Assembly (NCBI GenBank): GCA_031292515.1
Contig: JARLGZ010000269.1
Coordinates: forward strand, 62,001-126,000
Length of the DNA: 64,000 nucleotides
Direction of reading: 5' to 3'
DNA from: Puia sp.
GTDB taxonomy: Bacteria > Bacteroidota > Bacteroidia > Chitinophagales > Chitinophagaceae
Under the pieces are notes generated by a model, which worked only from the letters and a program-made list of their open reading frames with translations, ran no database searches and had not been told where the DNA came from. Of the stretch, positions 21,047 through 28,959 are shown piece by piece; position 1 is the stretch's first letter, and each line of letters begins with the position of its first letter. The position numbers and the translations under genes are program-made.

Positions 21047-21652
21047 TTACATCTTCAGATCCTGCTTCTTCAGGCCCTCGATCAGGAAAGTGACCATATT
21101 GCCCTCCAGCACTTCGGCGCTGATACTTTTTCGCGAGCGTTGCCAGGAGTCGATTCCGCTGACGGCTGATAGTATGGTAAGAACGGCTACATAAGGCTCG
21201 ATATTCTTCATTTCTCCTCTTTGAATGCCTTGCTCGATGATATCGGCCAGACGCTTCCGGTAACTCCTGCGCTGGTTCAGGAAATTTGACAGGTAAGGTT
21301 CCGGCAGATGCCGCCATTCATGATCGGAGATATATACATACTCATATTGATCGAGCATCATCCGAATATGCAGGCGGATAATGGTTTCCATCTTTTTTAG
21401 CGTGGGCTGACTGCTGGCCTCCACGACCTCGAGATGAGAGATGAATTCGTTGGCCACCTTAAAGCAGATGGCCTGCAGGATCTCCGATTTTGACTGGATA
21501 TGATTATACAGGCTGGCTGCCTCGACCCCTACATGCTCCGCCAGATCCCGCATCGATGCGGCGCCAAAACCTTTCTCGCGGAAAAGCTTCGAGGCTTTTT
21601 CCAGGATCACTTCTTTTTTTGTGCTGTTTTTTTTGCTTTGAATCTTTGCCAT
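21047..21652 (-). CDS. TetR/AcrR family transcriptional regulator (probable paa repressor)
   Basis: Start at MAKIQSKKNSTKKEVILEKASKLFREKGFGAASMRDLAEHVGVEAASLYNHIQSKSEIL (TetR HTH). Confidence 0.85.
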   Translation of the reverse strand: MAKIQSKKNSTKKEVILEKASKLFREKGFGAASMRDLAEHVGVEAASLYNHIQSKSEILQAICFKVANEFISHLEVVEASSQPTLKKMETIIRLHIRMMLDQYEYVYISDHEWRHLPEPYLSNFLNQRRSYRKRLADIIEQGIQRGEMKNIEPYVAVLTILSAVSGIDSWQRSRKSISAEVLEGNMVTFLIEGLKKQDLKM

Positions 21653-21661
21653 AATCCGCCG

Positions 21662-21669
21662 CAAATATA
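21662..21669 (-). promoter_or_regulatory. Candidate -7 element TATATTTG for the tetR gene
   Basis: Minus-strand TATATTTG a few nt upstream of ATG 21652. Confidence 0.5.
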
Positions 21670-21674
21670 AAAAA

Positions 21675-21688
21675 CTAACATTTGTTAG
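21675..21688. promoter_or_regulatory. Candidate TetR operator (autoregulatory)
   Basis: CTAACA-TT-TGTTAG, perfect 6-bp arms, overlapping the tetR promoter. Confidence 0.68.
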
Positions 21689-21772
21689 CCTTTTATTATT
21701 TAAAAAACCACGCGGACGCTTTATTGCCTGCAAAAATTCGTATAGATTTGCACGGCAATAAAAAACCAATTT

Positions 21773-22696
21773 ATGTCAATAATCGTTTTGGGGACAATGG
21801 CTTATGACGCTATCGAGACGCCTTTTGGAAAAACCAACAGGATCGTCGGCGGATCGGCGACCTATGTGGCCTATGCCGCCAGCAACTTCGTAAAGCCCAT
21901 CAAGCAGTTGTCCATCGTGGGAAACGATTTTTCCGGCGAAGAAATGAAAGACCTTGAAAGCCGTGGTGTGGAACTGGAAGGGGTCGAAATCGTCAAGGAT
22001 AAGAAATCTTTTTTCTGGAGCGGCAAATATCATATGGATATGAACAGCCGGGACACACTGGTTACAGACCTGAACGTGCTGCTGGATTTTAACCCGGTGG
22101 TACCGGCCAGCTATCAGGGCAGCGAATTCCTGATGCTCGGCAACGTGTCCCCCAACCTCCAGTTAAGCGTCATCGAACAGTTGACGACCCGCCCCAGGCT
22201 GATCGTGCTCGACACGATGAACTACTGGATGGAATCCGCACTTTCCGACCTGGAGAAAGTACTGAAAAGGGTAGATGTGCTGATGGTCAATGACAGCGAA
22301 GCCCGCCAGCTGAGCGGCCAGTTCTCGTTGGTAAAAGCAGCCAAAGAGATCCTGAAGATGGGCCCCAAATACCTGATCATAAAAAAAGGGGAACATGGGG
22401 CGCTCCTTTTCCACGGAGACCAGGTCTTCTCCGCACCGGCCCTGCCCCTGGAAGAAGTCTTCGATCCTACCGGCGCCGGCGACACCTTCGCGGGCGGGTT
22501 TATCGGCCATCTCGCCCATACAAGAGATCTGTCTTTCGACAATATGAAGACCGCTATCATCGTTGGCTCGGCACTGGCTTCCTTCTGCGTGGAGAAATTC
22601 GGACCCACCCGCTTGAAAGAGATCAGGAGAGGAGATATCGACGCACGCATACGCCAGTTCGTGGATCTCGTCAGCTTCGAGATAAAACTGGTCTGA
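21773..22696 (+). CDS. PfkB-family carbohydrate/nucleoside kinase
   Basis: 307 aa; IVGGSATYVAYAASNF, FDPTGAGDTFAGGFIGHLA. Confidence 0.88.
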   Translation: MSIIVLGTMAYDAIETPFGKTNRIVGGSATYVAYAASNFVKPIKQLSIVGNDFSGEEMKDLESRGVELEGVEIVKDKKSFFWSGKYHMDMNSRDTLVTDLNVLLDFNPVVPASYQGSEFLMLGNVSPNLQLSVIEQLTTRPRLIVLDTMNYWMESALSDLEKVLKRVDVLMVNDSEARQLSGQFSLVKAAKEILKMGPKYLIIKKGEHGALLFHGDQVFSAPALPLEEVFDPTGAGDTFAGGFIGHLAHTRDLSFDNMKTAIIVGSALASFCVEKFGPTRLKEIRRGDIDARIRQFVDLVSFEIKLV

Positions 22697-22710
22697 TTAC
22701 AAAAGAATAA

Positions 22711-22741
22711 TTTGGAGAAAAAGTTTTAATTGCTATTTTTG
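22711..22741 (+). promoter_or_regulatory. Candidate promoter of the asd leader: TTTG-N19-TATTTTTG
   Basis: TTTG at 22711..22714 and TATTTTTG at 22734..22741, spacer 19 nt. Confidence 0.65.
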
Positions 22742-22781
22742 GGCCCGCTTTAGAAAAGGAAGCGGAAAAAGACAGCAGGAA

Positions 22782-22847
22782 ATGAACGCAATCATGAAAA
22801 ATACAAAGCAAATCAAGAAGCAGTCCTCGCAGCGGGAAGGAGTTTGA
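22782..22847 (+). CDS. Putative 21-aa leader peptide MNAIMKNTKQIKKQSSQREGV*
   Basis: ATG at 22782, TGA at 22845; 11 of the first 13 residues are aspartate-family amino acids (M,N,I,K,T). Confidence 0.6.
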   Translation: MNAIMKNTKQIKKQSSQREGV

Positions 22848-22891
22848 TTGTTTTGTATACCAAGATAATAAGAGCCTTCCCAAAGCGGGGA
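22824..22891 (+). promoter_or_regulatory. Candidate antiterminator helix
   Basis: TCCTCGC (22824-22830):GCGGGGA (22885-22891), one G.U, enclosing GGGAAGG (22834-22840):CCTTCCC (22875-22881); 3x3 internal loop. Confidence 0.6.
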
Positions 22892-22900
22892 GGCTTTTTT
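22873..22900 (+). terminator. Intrinsic terminator between leader peptide and asd
   Basis: AGCCTTCCC-AAAGC-GGGGAGGCT followed by TTTTT. Confidence 0.85.
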
Positions 22901-22982
22901 GTTTGAATCATTCTATTTATTCATTTATAAAAACAAAAAGTATCCGCCCTTCATCCGGCGGCGGATAGTGGAGGACAAAAAA

Positions 22983-23972
22983 ATGAAAGTCGCAGTCGTA
23001 GGCGCCACCGGCCTGGTTGGCACAAAAATGTTACAGGTGTTGGCGGAAAGGAATTTCCCCGTATCGGAACTGATTCCCGTCGCATCGGAAAGATCCATCG
23101 GGAAGGAAGTCGAATTCAAAGGCAGGAAATATAAGATCGTAAGCGCAGCCGACGCGATTGCAGCAAAGCCGGCAGTAGCCTTGTTTTCTGCGGGTGGCAG
23201 CACCTCCACGGAACTGGCGCCCCAATTCGCGGCGGCAGGGATTACGGTCATCGACAATTCTTCGGCGTGGAGGATGGATCCTTCGAAGAAGCTGGTCGTC
23301 CCGGAGATCAACGCGGATGCACTGACTGCCGCCGATAAGATAATTGCCAACCCCAACTGCTCGACGATACAGATGGTAGTGGCCCTGAACCCCCTCCACA
23401 AAGCATACGGGATAACAAGGATCGTCGTATCTACCTACCAGAGCGTAACGGGAACGGGTGTGAAAGCGGTCAACCAGCTGATGAACGAACGCAAGGGCGT
23501 TGAAGGTGAGATGGCCTATAAATACCCGATCGACCTGAACGTGATCCCCCAGATCGATGTGTTTCTCGGAAACGGCTATACGAAGGAAGAGATGAAGATG
23601 GTGAACGAGACCAAAAAGATCATGCGCGATGAATCGATCCGGGTTACGGCTACCACGGTACGCATTCCAGTTGTGGGCGGCCACAGCGAATCTGTCAATG
23701 TCGAATTCGAAAAAGATTTCGACCTGGCCGAAGTGCGGTCCCTGCTCAGCAAGGCCCCGGGCGTAGTCGTGGTCGACGATCCCGGCGCCCAGCAGTATCC
23801 CATGCCAAAAGATGCCCATGAGAAGGATGAGGTATTCGTGGGAAGGCTGCGCAGGGATGAAACGCAACCCAATACCCTGAATATGTGGATCGTTAGCGAC
23901 AACTTACGGAAAGGCGCGGCCACCAATGCGGTGCAGATAGCCGAGTACCTGCAGAAGAAAGGGCTTTTGTAG
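22983..23972 (+). CDS. asd: Aspartate-semialdehyde dehydrogenase
   Basis: Start MKVAVVGATGLVGTKMLQVL; NPNCSTIQMVVALNPL; GGHSESVNVEFEKDF. Confidence 0.95.
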   Translation: MKVAVVGATGLVGTKMLQVLAERNFPVSELIPVASERSIGKEVEFKGRKYKIVSAADAIAAKPAVALFSAGGSTSTELAPQFAAAGITVIDNSSAWRMDPSKKLVVPEINADALTAADKIIANPNCSTIQMVVALNPLHKAYGITRIVVSTYQSVTGTGVKAVNQLMNERKGVEGEMAYKYPIDLNVIPQIDVFLGNGYTKEEMKMVNETKKIMRDESIRVTATTVRIPVVGGHSESVNVEFEKDFDLAEVRSLLSKAPGVVVVDDPGAQQYPMPKDAHEKDEVFVGRLRRDETQPNTLNMWIVSDNLRKGAATNAVQIAEYLQKKGLL

Positions 23973-24032
23973 TGAATAGTGAGTGGTGATTGGTGAATAG
24001 TGAGTGGTCAGTAGTGAGTAGTGAGTGGGGTG
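23970..24032 (+). repeat. Heptad (7-bp) tandem array starting at the asd stop codon
   Basis: TAGTGAA TAGTGAG TGGTGAT TGGTGAA TAGTGAG TGGTCAG TAGTGAG TAGTGAG TGGGGTG. Confidence 0.85.
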
Positions 24033-24142
24033 AAGACGTGACGAATGGAGTCGTAAGGCGCTAAGTGAGCACAAAGAGTAATGAATGATGGGTGGTCAGT
24101 GATGACTGGTTCGTTTAATGCAATAAGCATTATAAACGTCTA

Positions 24143-24163
24143 TTCAACACTCACTACTGACTA
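24143..24163 (-). repeat. Inverted heptad array encoding the last codons/stop of the DUF2461 gene
   Basis: Minus strand TAGTCAG TAGTGAG TGTTGAA. Confidence 0.8.
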
Positions 24164-24825
24164 TCCCAGATGCGGTTGATGAACAGGAGCAGGGGCTGCA
24201 GCGCTTCAAATGCTTCCAACGTGGTTTTTACCAGGTCTTTGCCACCCAGTTCGGAGTCGGTCAGCGGCTTCATGGCCAGCCAGCTTTTCAGTTTCAGATA
24301 CTCGGCGGCAGGGTTGTCTTTTTCAAATCCCTGCGGCACCTTGCTCAGGCTGATATCTTCTCCCCTGTAGAGGTCGCCATAGACGGACTTGAATTTCTTC
24401 CCGCCGACGATTTTTTTTAATTCGTCGAAGCCGTAGTCGATTTCCTGGCGGATCTGTTTTGTTTCCGCGGGCATGGGCATCCAGACCCCGCCGCCGACAA
24501 AGCTTTCGCCGGGCTGACAGTGGAAGTAATAGCCTGCGAAAACGGACTTCTTTCCACCCCGGTTGATGCTGGCGCCGAAATTATTCTTATAAGGGGATTT
24601 GTCTTTTGAAAAACGGACGTCCCGGTTGATCCGAAATAGGCAATCCTTGGCTTTCAGCGCTCCGATGGTAGGATCTTTTTTGGAATGCCGGTCTATAAGG
24701 GTCTGTATGAAATTTCCAAAATCCTGTTTGGCGCTATCATACTCGCCGCGATGGCTGTCGAACCAGGTCTTATCGTTGTTCTTCGTAAGGTTTTTCAGGA
24801 ACTTGATCGTGCTGGTCTGCAACAT
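24154..24825 (-). CDS. DUF2461 domain-containing protein
   Basis: Start at MLQTSTIKFLKNLTKNNDKTWFDSHRGEYDSAKQDF; FRINRDVRFSKDKSPYKNNFGASI; GGGVWMP. Confidence 0.88.
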   Translation of the reverse strand: MLQTSTIKFLKNLTKNNDKTWFDSHRGEYDSAKQDFGNFIQTLIDRHSKKDPTIGALKAKDCLFRINRDVRFSKDKSPYKNNFGASINRGGKKSVFAGYYFHCQPGESFVGGGVWMPMPAETKQIRQEIDYGFDELKKIVGGKKFKSVYGDLYRGEDISLSKVPQGFEKDNPAAEYLKLKSWLAMKPLTDSELGGKDLVKTTLEAFEALQPLLLFINRIWDSQ

Positions 24826-25005
24826 AACGGTAAAATTTCGATGCCGGAAAAGGAAGGCTTCGGATAAAGAAGACTTCGGATAAAAATTTGGACAATGAAT
24901 CCGTCGCGAAAATACGACAAATGAGAAACCGGAGCCTTGCAAGCGGGAGAAAAAGGGACGCCATCCTGGACAAGGAAGCGATCCCCGGGGAGGGCGACCA
25001 TCAGG

Positions 25006-25040
25006 GAGGAAGGGGCCATGAGAAAAAGGGCCCCTTCCTC
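25006..25040. other. Perfect 12-bp stem-loop
   Basis: GAGGAAGGGGCC ... GGCCCCTTCCTC. Confidence 0.6.
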
Positions 25041-25070
25041 AGAGGGAAAGGAGACTACCACCGTAAATGA

Positions 25071-25098
25071 AAAGGAACCGGCATACACCGGTTCCTTT
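25071..25098 (-). terminator. Strong hairpin, likely terminator of the NUMOD4/HNH gene
   Basis: AAAGGAACCGG-CATACA-CCGGTTCCTTT, 11-bp perfect stem. Confidence 0.65.
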
Positions 25099-25141
25099 AT
25101 AAAGGTAAGGGCCCCTTTTTTGAAAAAGGCCGGGATAGGCT

Positions 25142-25705
25142 CTATTTAATCCGTCCCCAGTTTTCGCCGCTCTTGATACGATACATCGTCATCTCGCTGA
25201 CCTTGTACTTCTCGGCGAGTTTCTTGATGGTTAATTGGCGGTTTTTGCTGGAGAGGGTCTTCTTGATGGTCTTCACCTGTGTCGCAGTCAGCTTAAGACC
25301 CACCGTACGGTTGGCCTGCACTTTTTTGTAGGCGATTTTGGCAGGGCTTTTCTGCTGGTGTTCGATCATTTCTTCAAGCGTGGCCCATTTTAGATTCCTG
25401 GCCGCATTGTCCAGTTTGTTGTGATTCACATGAATCACGTATTTGTGTTTCGGAGAGGCTTTGGGATGAAATAAGCGCGCGATCTCCCGGTGGATGTACA
25501 ATGTGCCGTTGTTACCGGGTCGATGCAGGTTCAGTGTCTTGTAGCCGGTAGTAAGAGAACCGTTAAGCAGTTTGCCATCGGTTAACACATCTTCTGAGTA
25601 ACTGGCTACCCTACCCATAGAAGAAAGTGCGTACTTTTTTCGGAGTTGTTTCCAGCCGGGAAACTGCAGTGGTTTCCACGTTTCACTGGTGAGTTTTCTA
25701 ATCAT
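25142..25705 (-). CDS. NUMOD4/HNH homing-endonuclease-like protein
   Basis: 187 aa; N-terminal WKPLQFPGWKQLRKKYALSSMGRVASY (NUMOD4-like), YIHREIARLFHP...YVIHVNHNKLDNAARNLKWAT (HNH-like), C-terminal helix-turn-helix KLAEKYKVSEMTMYRIKSGENWGRI. Confidence 0.75.
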   Translation of the reverse strand: MIRKLTSETWKPLQFPGWKQLRKKYALSSMGRVASYSEDVLTDGKLLNGSLTTGYKTLNLHRPGNNGTLYIHREIARLFHPKASPKHKYVIHVNHNKLDNAARNLKWATLEEMIEHQQKSPAKIAYKKVQANRTVGLKLTATQVKTIKKTLSSKNRQLTIKKLAEKYKVSEMTMYRIKSGENWGRIK

Positions 25706-25770
25706 TGCCTACAATTTTACTAAAGTTACGGAAAAGATTTTCGAATTACCAGTAACGTAAGAAAATTTTC

Positions 25771-27885
25771 TTATATGTTTAGAAGGCTCATAAACTCCTC
25801 TTCGGTTAAAATTTTGATCGAAGGGATCTTTTTTGCTTTTTCCAGTTTCGACCCTGCGTCTTCGCCCACCACCAGGTAATTGAGTTTGCTGCTAACCCCC
25901 GATAGTAAGGCCCCCCCGTTCTTTTCGACGATTTCCTCCGCATCGGATCTTTTCAGCCTGGTCAAAGTTCCCGTAAACAAGAACGTTTGCCCATCCAGGT
26001 TGCCTCCCGCAGGTTGGCTGGACCTGTTAGATTGGAGTATCAGACCCAGGGAAGCCAGCTTTTCCAGCATATGCACATTATCCGGGTTGTGGAAGAACTG
26101 GTACACGCTGCCGGCTACCTTGGGGCCTACATCTTCCAGATCCTGCAATTTTTCCAGGGAATACTCCTTGAAATCGAATAAGTGGTCAACGGATGCCGCC
26201 AGTACCTTGGCCGTCGTCTCCCCGACATAACGGATCCCCAGGGCGAAGATGAGCCGGTGAAGGGGTTGTTGCTTGGAAGCTTCGATAGCGGTCCGGAGAT
26301 TGGTGACACTCTTCTCTCCAAAACCTTCCAGCTCCCGGATCTTGTCAAAAGGGAGGTGATAGATGCCGGGTATATCCTTTAGATATCCCAGGTCGAAGAA
26401 TTTTCGGGTATTCGCATCGCCAAAGCTGCGGATGTCCATGGCATCCTTGCTGGCGAAATGAATGATACGCTCCACGACCTGTGCAGGACAATTGATATTG
26501 ACACAGCGCCATACCGCTTCTTCTTCCGGCTTCACCAGCTTGTCATGGCAAACGGGACAATGGGTCGGGAACCGGATCTCCTCTTCCTTGCCGGTACGAA
26601 GCTCCGTCAGGGGCTTTACAATATAAGGGATCACGTCCCCTGCCCGTTCTACCAGCACCGTGTCCCCGATTTTAAGGTCTTTCTCCCGTACGACTTCTTC
26701 GTTGAACAGGGACACCGAGCTCACAGAGACCCCGCTGATGGGTACGGGGTCGATCTTGGCTACGGGTGTGACGCTACCGGTTCTTCCCACCTGGAACTCC
26801 ACTTTACGAAGGACGCTGGTCGCCTGGCGTGCCTTGAACTTAAAGGCGATGGCCCAGCGGGGATGGTGTGTGGTCATGCCCATCTTATCCTGCAAGCCGA
26901 TATCGTTTACCTTAACCACCATCCCGTCGATCTCATAGGGCAGTTCGTCCCTTTTTGCCTCGAACAGCTGGCAATACGCTATAACGGCCTGTATACCCTG
27001 TAAAACCTTTTTTTCCTTTTGCGGACTGCGGAACCCCAGCTCCCAAAGCAGTTTCAGAGAGCCGGCATGGGTCTCCAGCTCCTTTGGAAGCGATTTGCCC
27101 TCCAATAGGGCATAGTAGCTGATGTGGTATAAAAAGGCCTCGAGATTCCGGCGCCCGACCTCGCTGGGGTCTTTTATACGCAAGGAGCCGGCGGCAGCAT
27201 TCCGCGGGTTGGCCAGCGGAGGGATGTTTTGTTCAGCCAGTTGCTGATTGTATTTTGCAAAATTATTCTTGTTCATAAGGATCTCCCCGCGGATCTCTAT
27301 CTGGCGGATACCATAGGCTGAAAATTTTGCCGAGAGGGGCACCGACCGGATCTGACGGATATTGTTCGTGATCTCATCGCCGGCCACCCCATCGCCACGG
27401 GTGACACCCCGTAACAACCGGTCGTTCTCATAAATCAGGGAGATACTGGCGCCGTCGAATTTCGGCTCGACGCAATACTCCGGTTCGGCAAGACCCGTTA
27501 GTTCTCTTGCCTTCCGGTCCCAGTCCAGGAGATCATCGGCATTATAGGAATTCTCCAGGGAGAGCATGGGAACGAGGTGCTGGACGGTCGGAAAGTCTTT
27601 CGTAAGGCCCTTGGCGACCCGTTGGGTCGGAGAGTCTTCTGTGACCCATTCGGGGTGTGCCGCTTCGATCGCCTCCAGTTGTTTGTAAAGAGAATCATAT
27701 TCAAAGTCGGATAGCAGCGGATCGTTCAGGATCTGGTACCTGTATTCATGGAAACGGAGAACATCCCGCAAGGCTTCGATGCCGCCCGCTTTTTTTAGCA
27801 GGATGTCCCCGGTAAGAGGGGCGCCCCCGGAAAACAAAGAGCCGGACAATTTCTGCAGGCGTTGGGTCTGGTCGGAAGAATACAT
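25771..27885 (-). CDS. ligA: NAD-dependent DNA ligase
   Basis: 704 aa; CVEPKFDGASISLIYENDRL, RGEILMNKNNF, Zn finger CPVCHDKLVKPEEEAVWRCVNINCPAQ, BRCT C-terminus. Confidence 0.96.
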   Translation of the reverse strand: MYSSDQTQRLQKLSGSLFSGGAPLTGDILLKKAGGIEALRDVLRFHEYRYQILNDPLLSDFEYDSLYKQLEAIEAAHPEWVTEDSPTQRVAKGLTKDFPTVQHLVPMLSLENSYNADDLLDWDRKARELTGLAEPEYCVEPKFDGASISLIYENDRLLRGVTRGDGVAGDEITNNIRQIRSVPLSAKFSAYGIRQIEIRGEILMNKNNFAKYNQQLAEQNIPPLANPRNAAAGSLRIKDPSEVGRRNLEAFLYHISYYALLEGKSLPKELETHAGSLKLLWELGFRSPQKEKKVLQGIQAVIAYCQLFEAKRDELPYEIDGMVVKVNDIGLQDKMGMTTHHPRWAIAFKFKARQATSVLRKVEFQVGRTGSVTPVAKIDPVPISGVSVSSVSLFNEEVVREKDLKIGDTVLVERAGDVIPYIVKPLTELRTGKEEEIRFPTHCPVCHDKLVKPEEEAVWRCVNINCPAQVVERIIHFASKDAMDIRSFGDANTRKFFDLGYLKDIPGIYHLPFDKIRELEGFGEKSVTNLRTAIEASKQQPLHRLIFALGIRYVGETTAKVLAASVDHLFDFKEYSLEKLQDLEDVGPKVAGSVYQFFHNPDNVHMLEKLASLGLILQSNRSSQPAGGNLDGQTFLFTGTLTRLKRSDAEEIVEKNGGALLSGVSSKLNYLVVGEDAGSKLEKAKKIPSIKILTEEEFMSLLNI

Positions 27886-27929
27886 AAATGGTTTTTGATG
27901 CCGTAAAAATAAGCCAATCGAACCTCTTT

Positions 27930-28535
27930 CTACTGCACTTCCTTCTGGTGGTCGATGATGAATTGTATGATCTCCTCCAGGGGATGGTCGATGCGGCTGA
28001 TGGCATCATTGATATCGTCCCGGCTTACCTGTGCAGCAAAAGAAGGAGTCTTCAATTTCTTCAGGATGCCCTTTACGTCCATCCCCTCGTACCGGGAGGG
28101 GCGGATCAGGGCAGCGGCATGGATAAAACCGGATAGCTCGTCAAAAGTATAGATCATCCTGTCCATCGCATTCTCCGGTTCGACGCCGAAGTGACGGGGA
28201 CCATGTGCCGCGATGCAATGGATGACTTCGGGGTCGATATTCATCTCTTCCAGTTTTTCAATAATGACCCGGCAGTGTGAGTCGGGGTGTTTTTCCCAAT
28301 CGGCATCATGCAGGAGACCAGCCAGTTCCCATTTCAACGCCGTCTGTTCGTCGGCCCCCTCTTTTTCCAGCGCCCAGGCTTTCATCACCGCGCCGACCTG
28401 GCGCATATGCAGCCGCAACCGCTCGTTGGGCACCCATTCAGTAAGCAGGCATAACGCATCGGAAATGGGTAGCAGGCGGCCCTTGTTGTCCGGATGACCG
28501 AACTCGCTTCGTCCGAGGTGGAGAGGGGATGGCAT
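27930..28535 (-). CDS. HD-domain (HDIG) phosphohydrolase-like protein
   Basis: 201 aa; LAGLLHDADWEKHPDSH, CIAAHG, FDELSGFIHAAALIRPSR. Confidence 0.78.
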   Translation of the reverse strand: MPSPLHLGRSEFGHPDNKGRLLPISDALCLLTEWVPNERLRLHMRQVGAVMKAWALEKEGADEQTALKWELAGLLHDADWEKHPDSHCRVIIEKLEEMNIDPEVIHCIAAHGPRHFGVEPENAMDRMIYTFDELSGFIHAAALIRPSRYEGMDVKGILKKLKTPSFAAQVSRDDINDAISRIDHPLEEIIQFIIDHQKEVQ

Positions 28536-28752
28536 AAAATAATTGTTTGAGGCAATTTACTTCCCTTTATCGGCACTTCCCGGCCAAAACGTCAATCGCC
28601 CTGAGGCTCTTTTTTTGGGTTCTGCTCCTTCGCGTCTTGTTCCCTTTGCTCTAAAAGGGACCATGTTCGACAGCGACATAAATTATCGGGCAAAATATTT
28701 ATTGAAAACCAACCAGTTGCAAAGGTGTCTTCAAAAATAGTCCTCTTTTTTC

Positions 28753-28784
28753 TTGGAACTGTTCCTCTCTTCATCCTACCTTTG
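28753..28784 (+). promoter_or_regulatory. Candidate rplM promoter: TTG-N21-TACCTTTG
   Basis: TTG at 28753, TACCTTTG at 28777..28784. Confidence 0.55.
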
Positions 28785-28789
28785 CGGTC

Positions 28790-28959
28790 CATTTTAAAAG
28801 TGAACCGATGGTTCGCAGAAGCAAACCGCAGGTTCGCTGGCCGAAGGCCCCATCGTTTAGCCATTTTGCATCGAATGGCTGAATGATGAAAAAGATATTC
28901 GGTGCAAAACAATTTAGTGTCGCTGGGATAGCAGCGGCTTCATGTAAAAACAAAAGACA
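28790..28959 (+). promoter_or_regulatory. Structured ~170-nt 5' leader of rplM-rpsI (candidate ribosomal-protein leader)
   Basis: Successive hairpins: GGCCgaaGGCC, AGCCATT...AATGGCT, CGCTGggatagCAGCG. Confidence 0.4.

Noticed and set aside
20802-21317. 171-aa minus ORF overlapping tetR and paaE
   Set aside because: Overlaps two well-supported genes in another frame, with no recognisable domain.
23970-24032. Heptad repeats as CRISPR or CRISPR-like array
   Set aside because: The unit is only 7 bp with no spacers, and there are no cas genes in the window.
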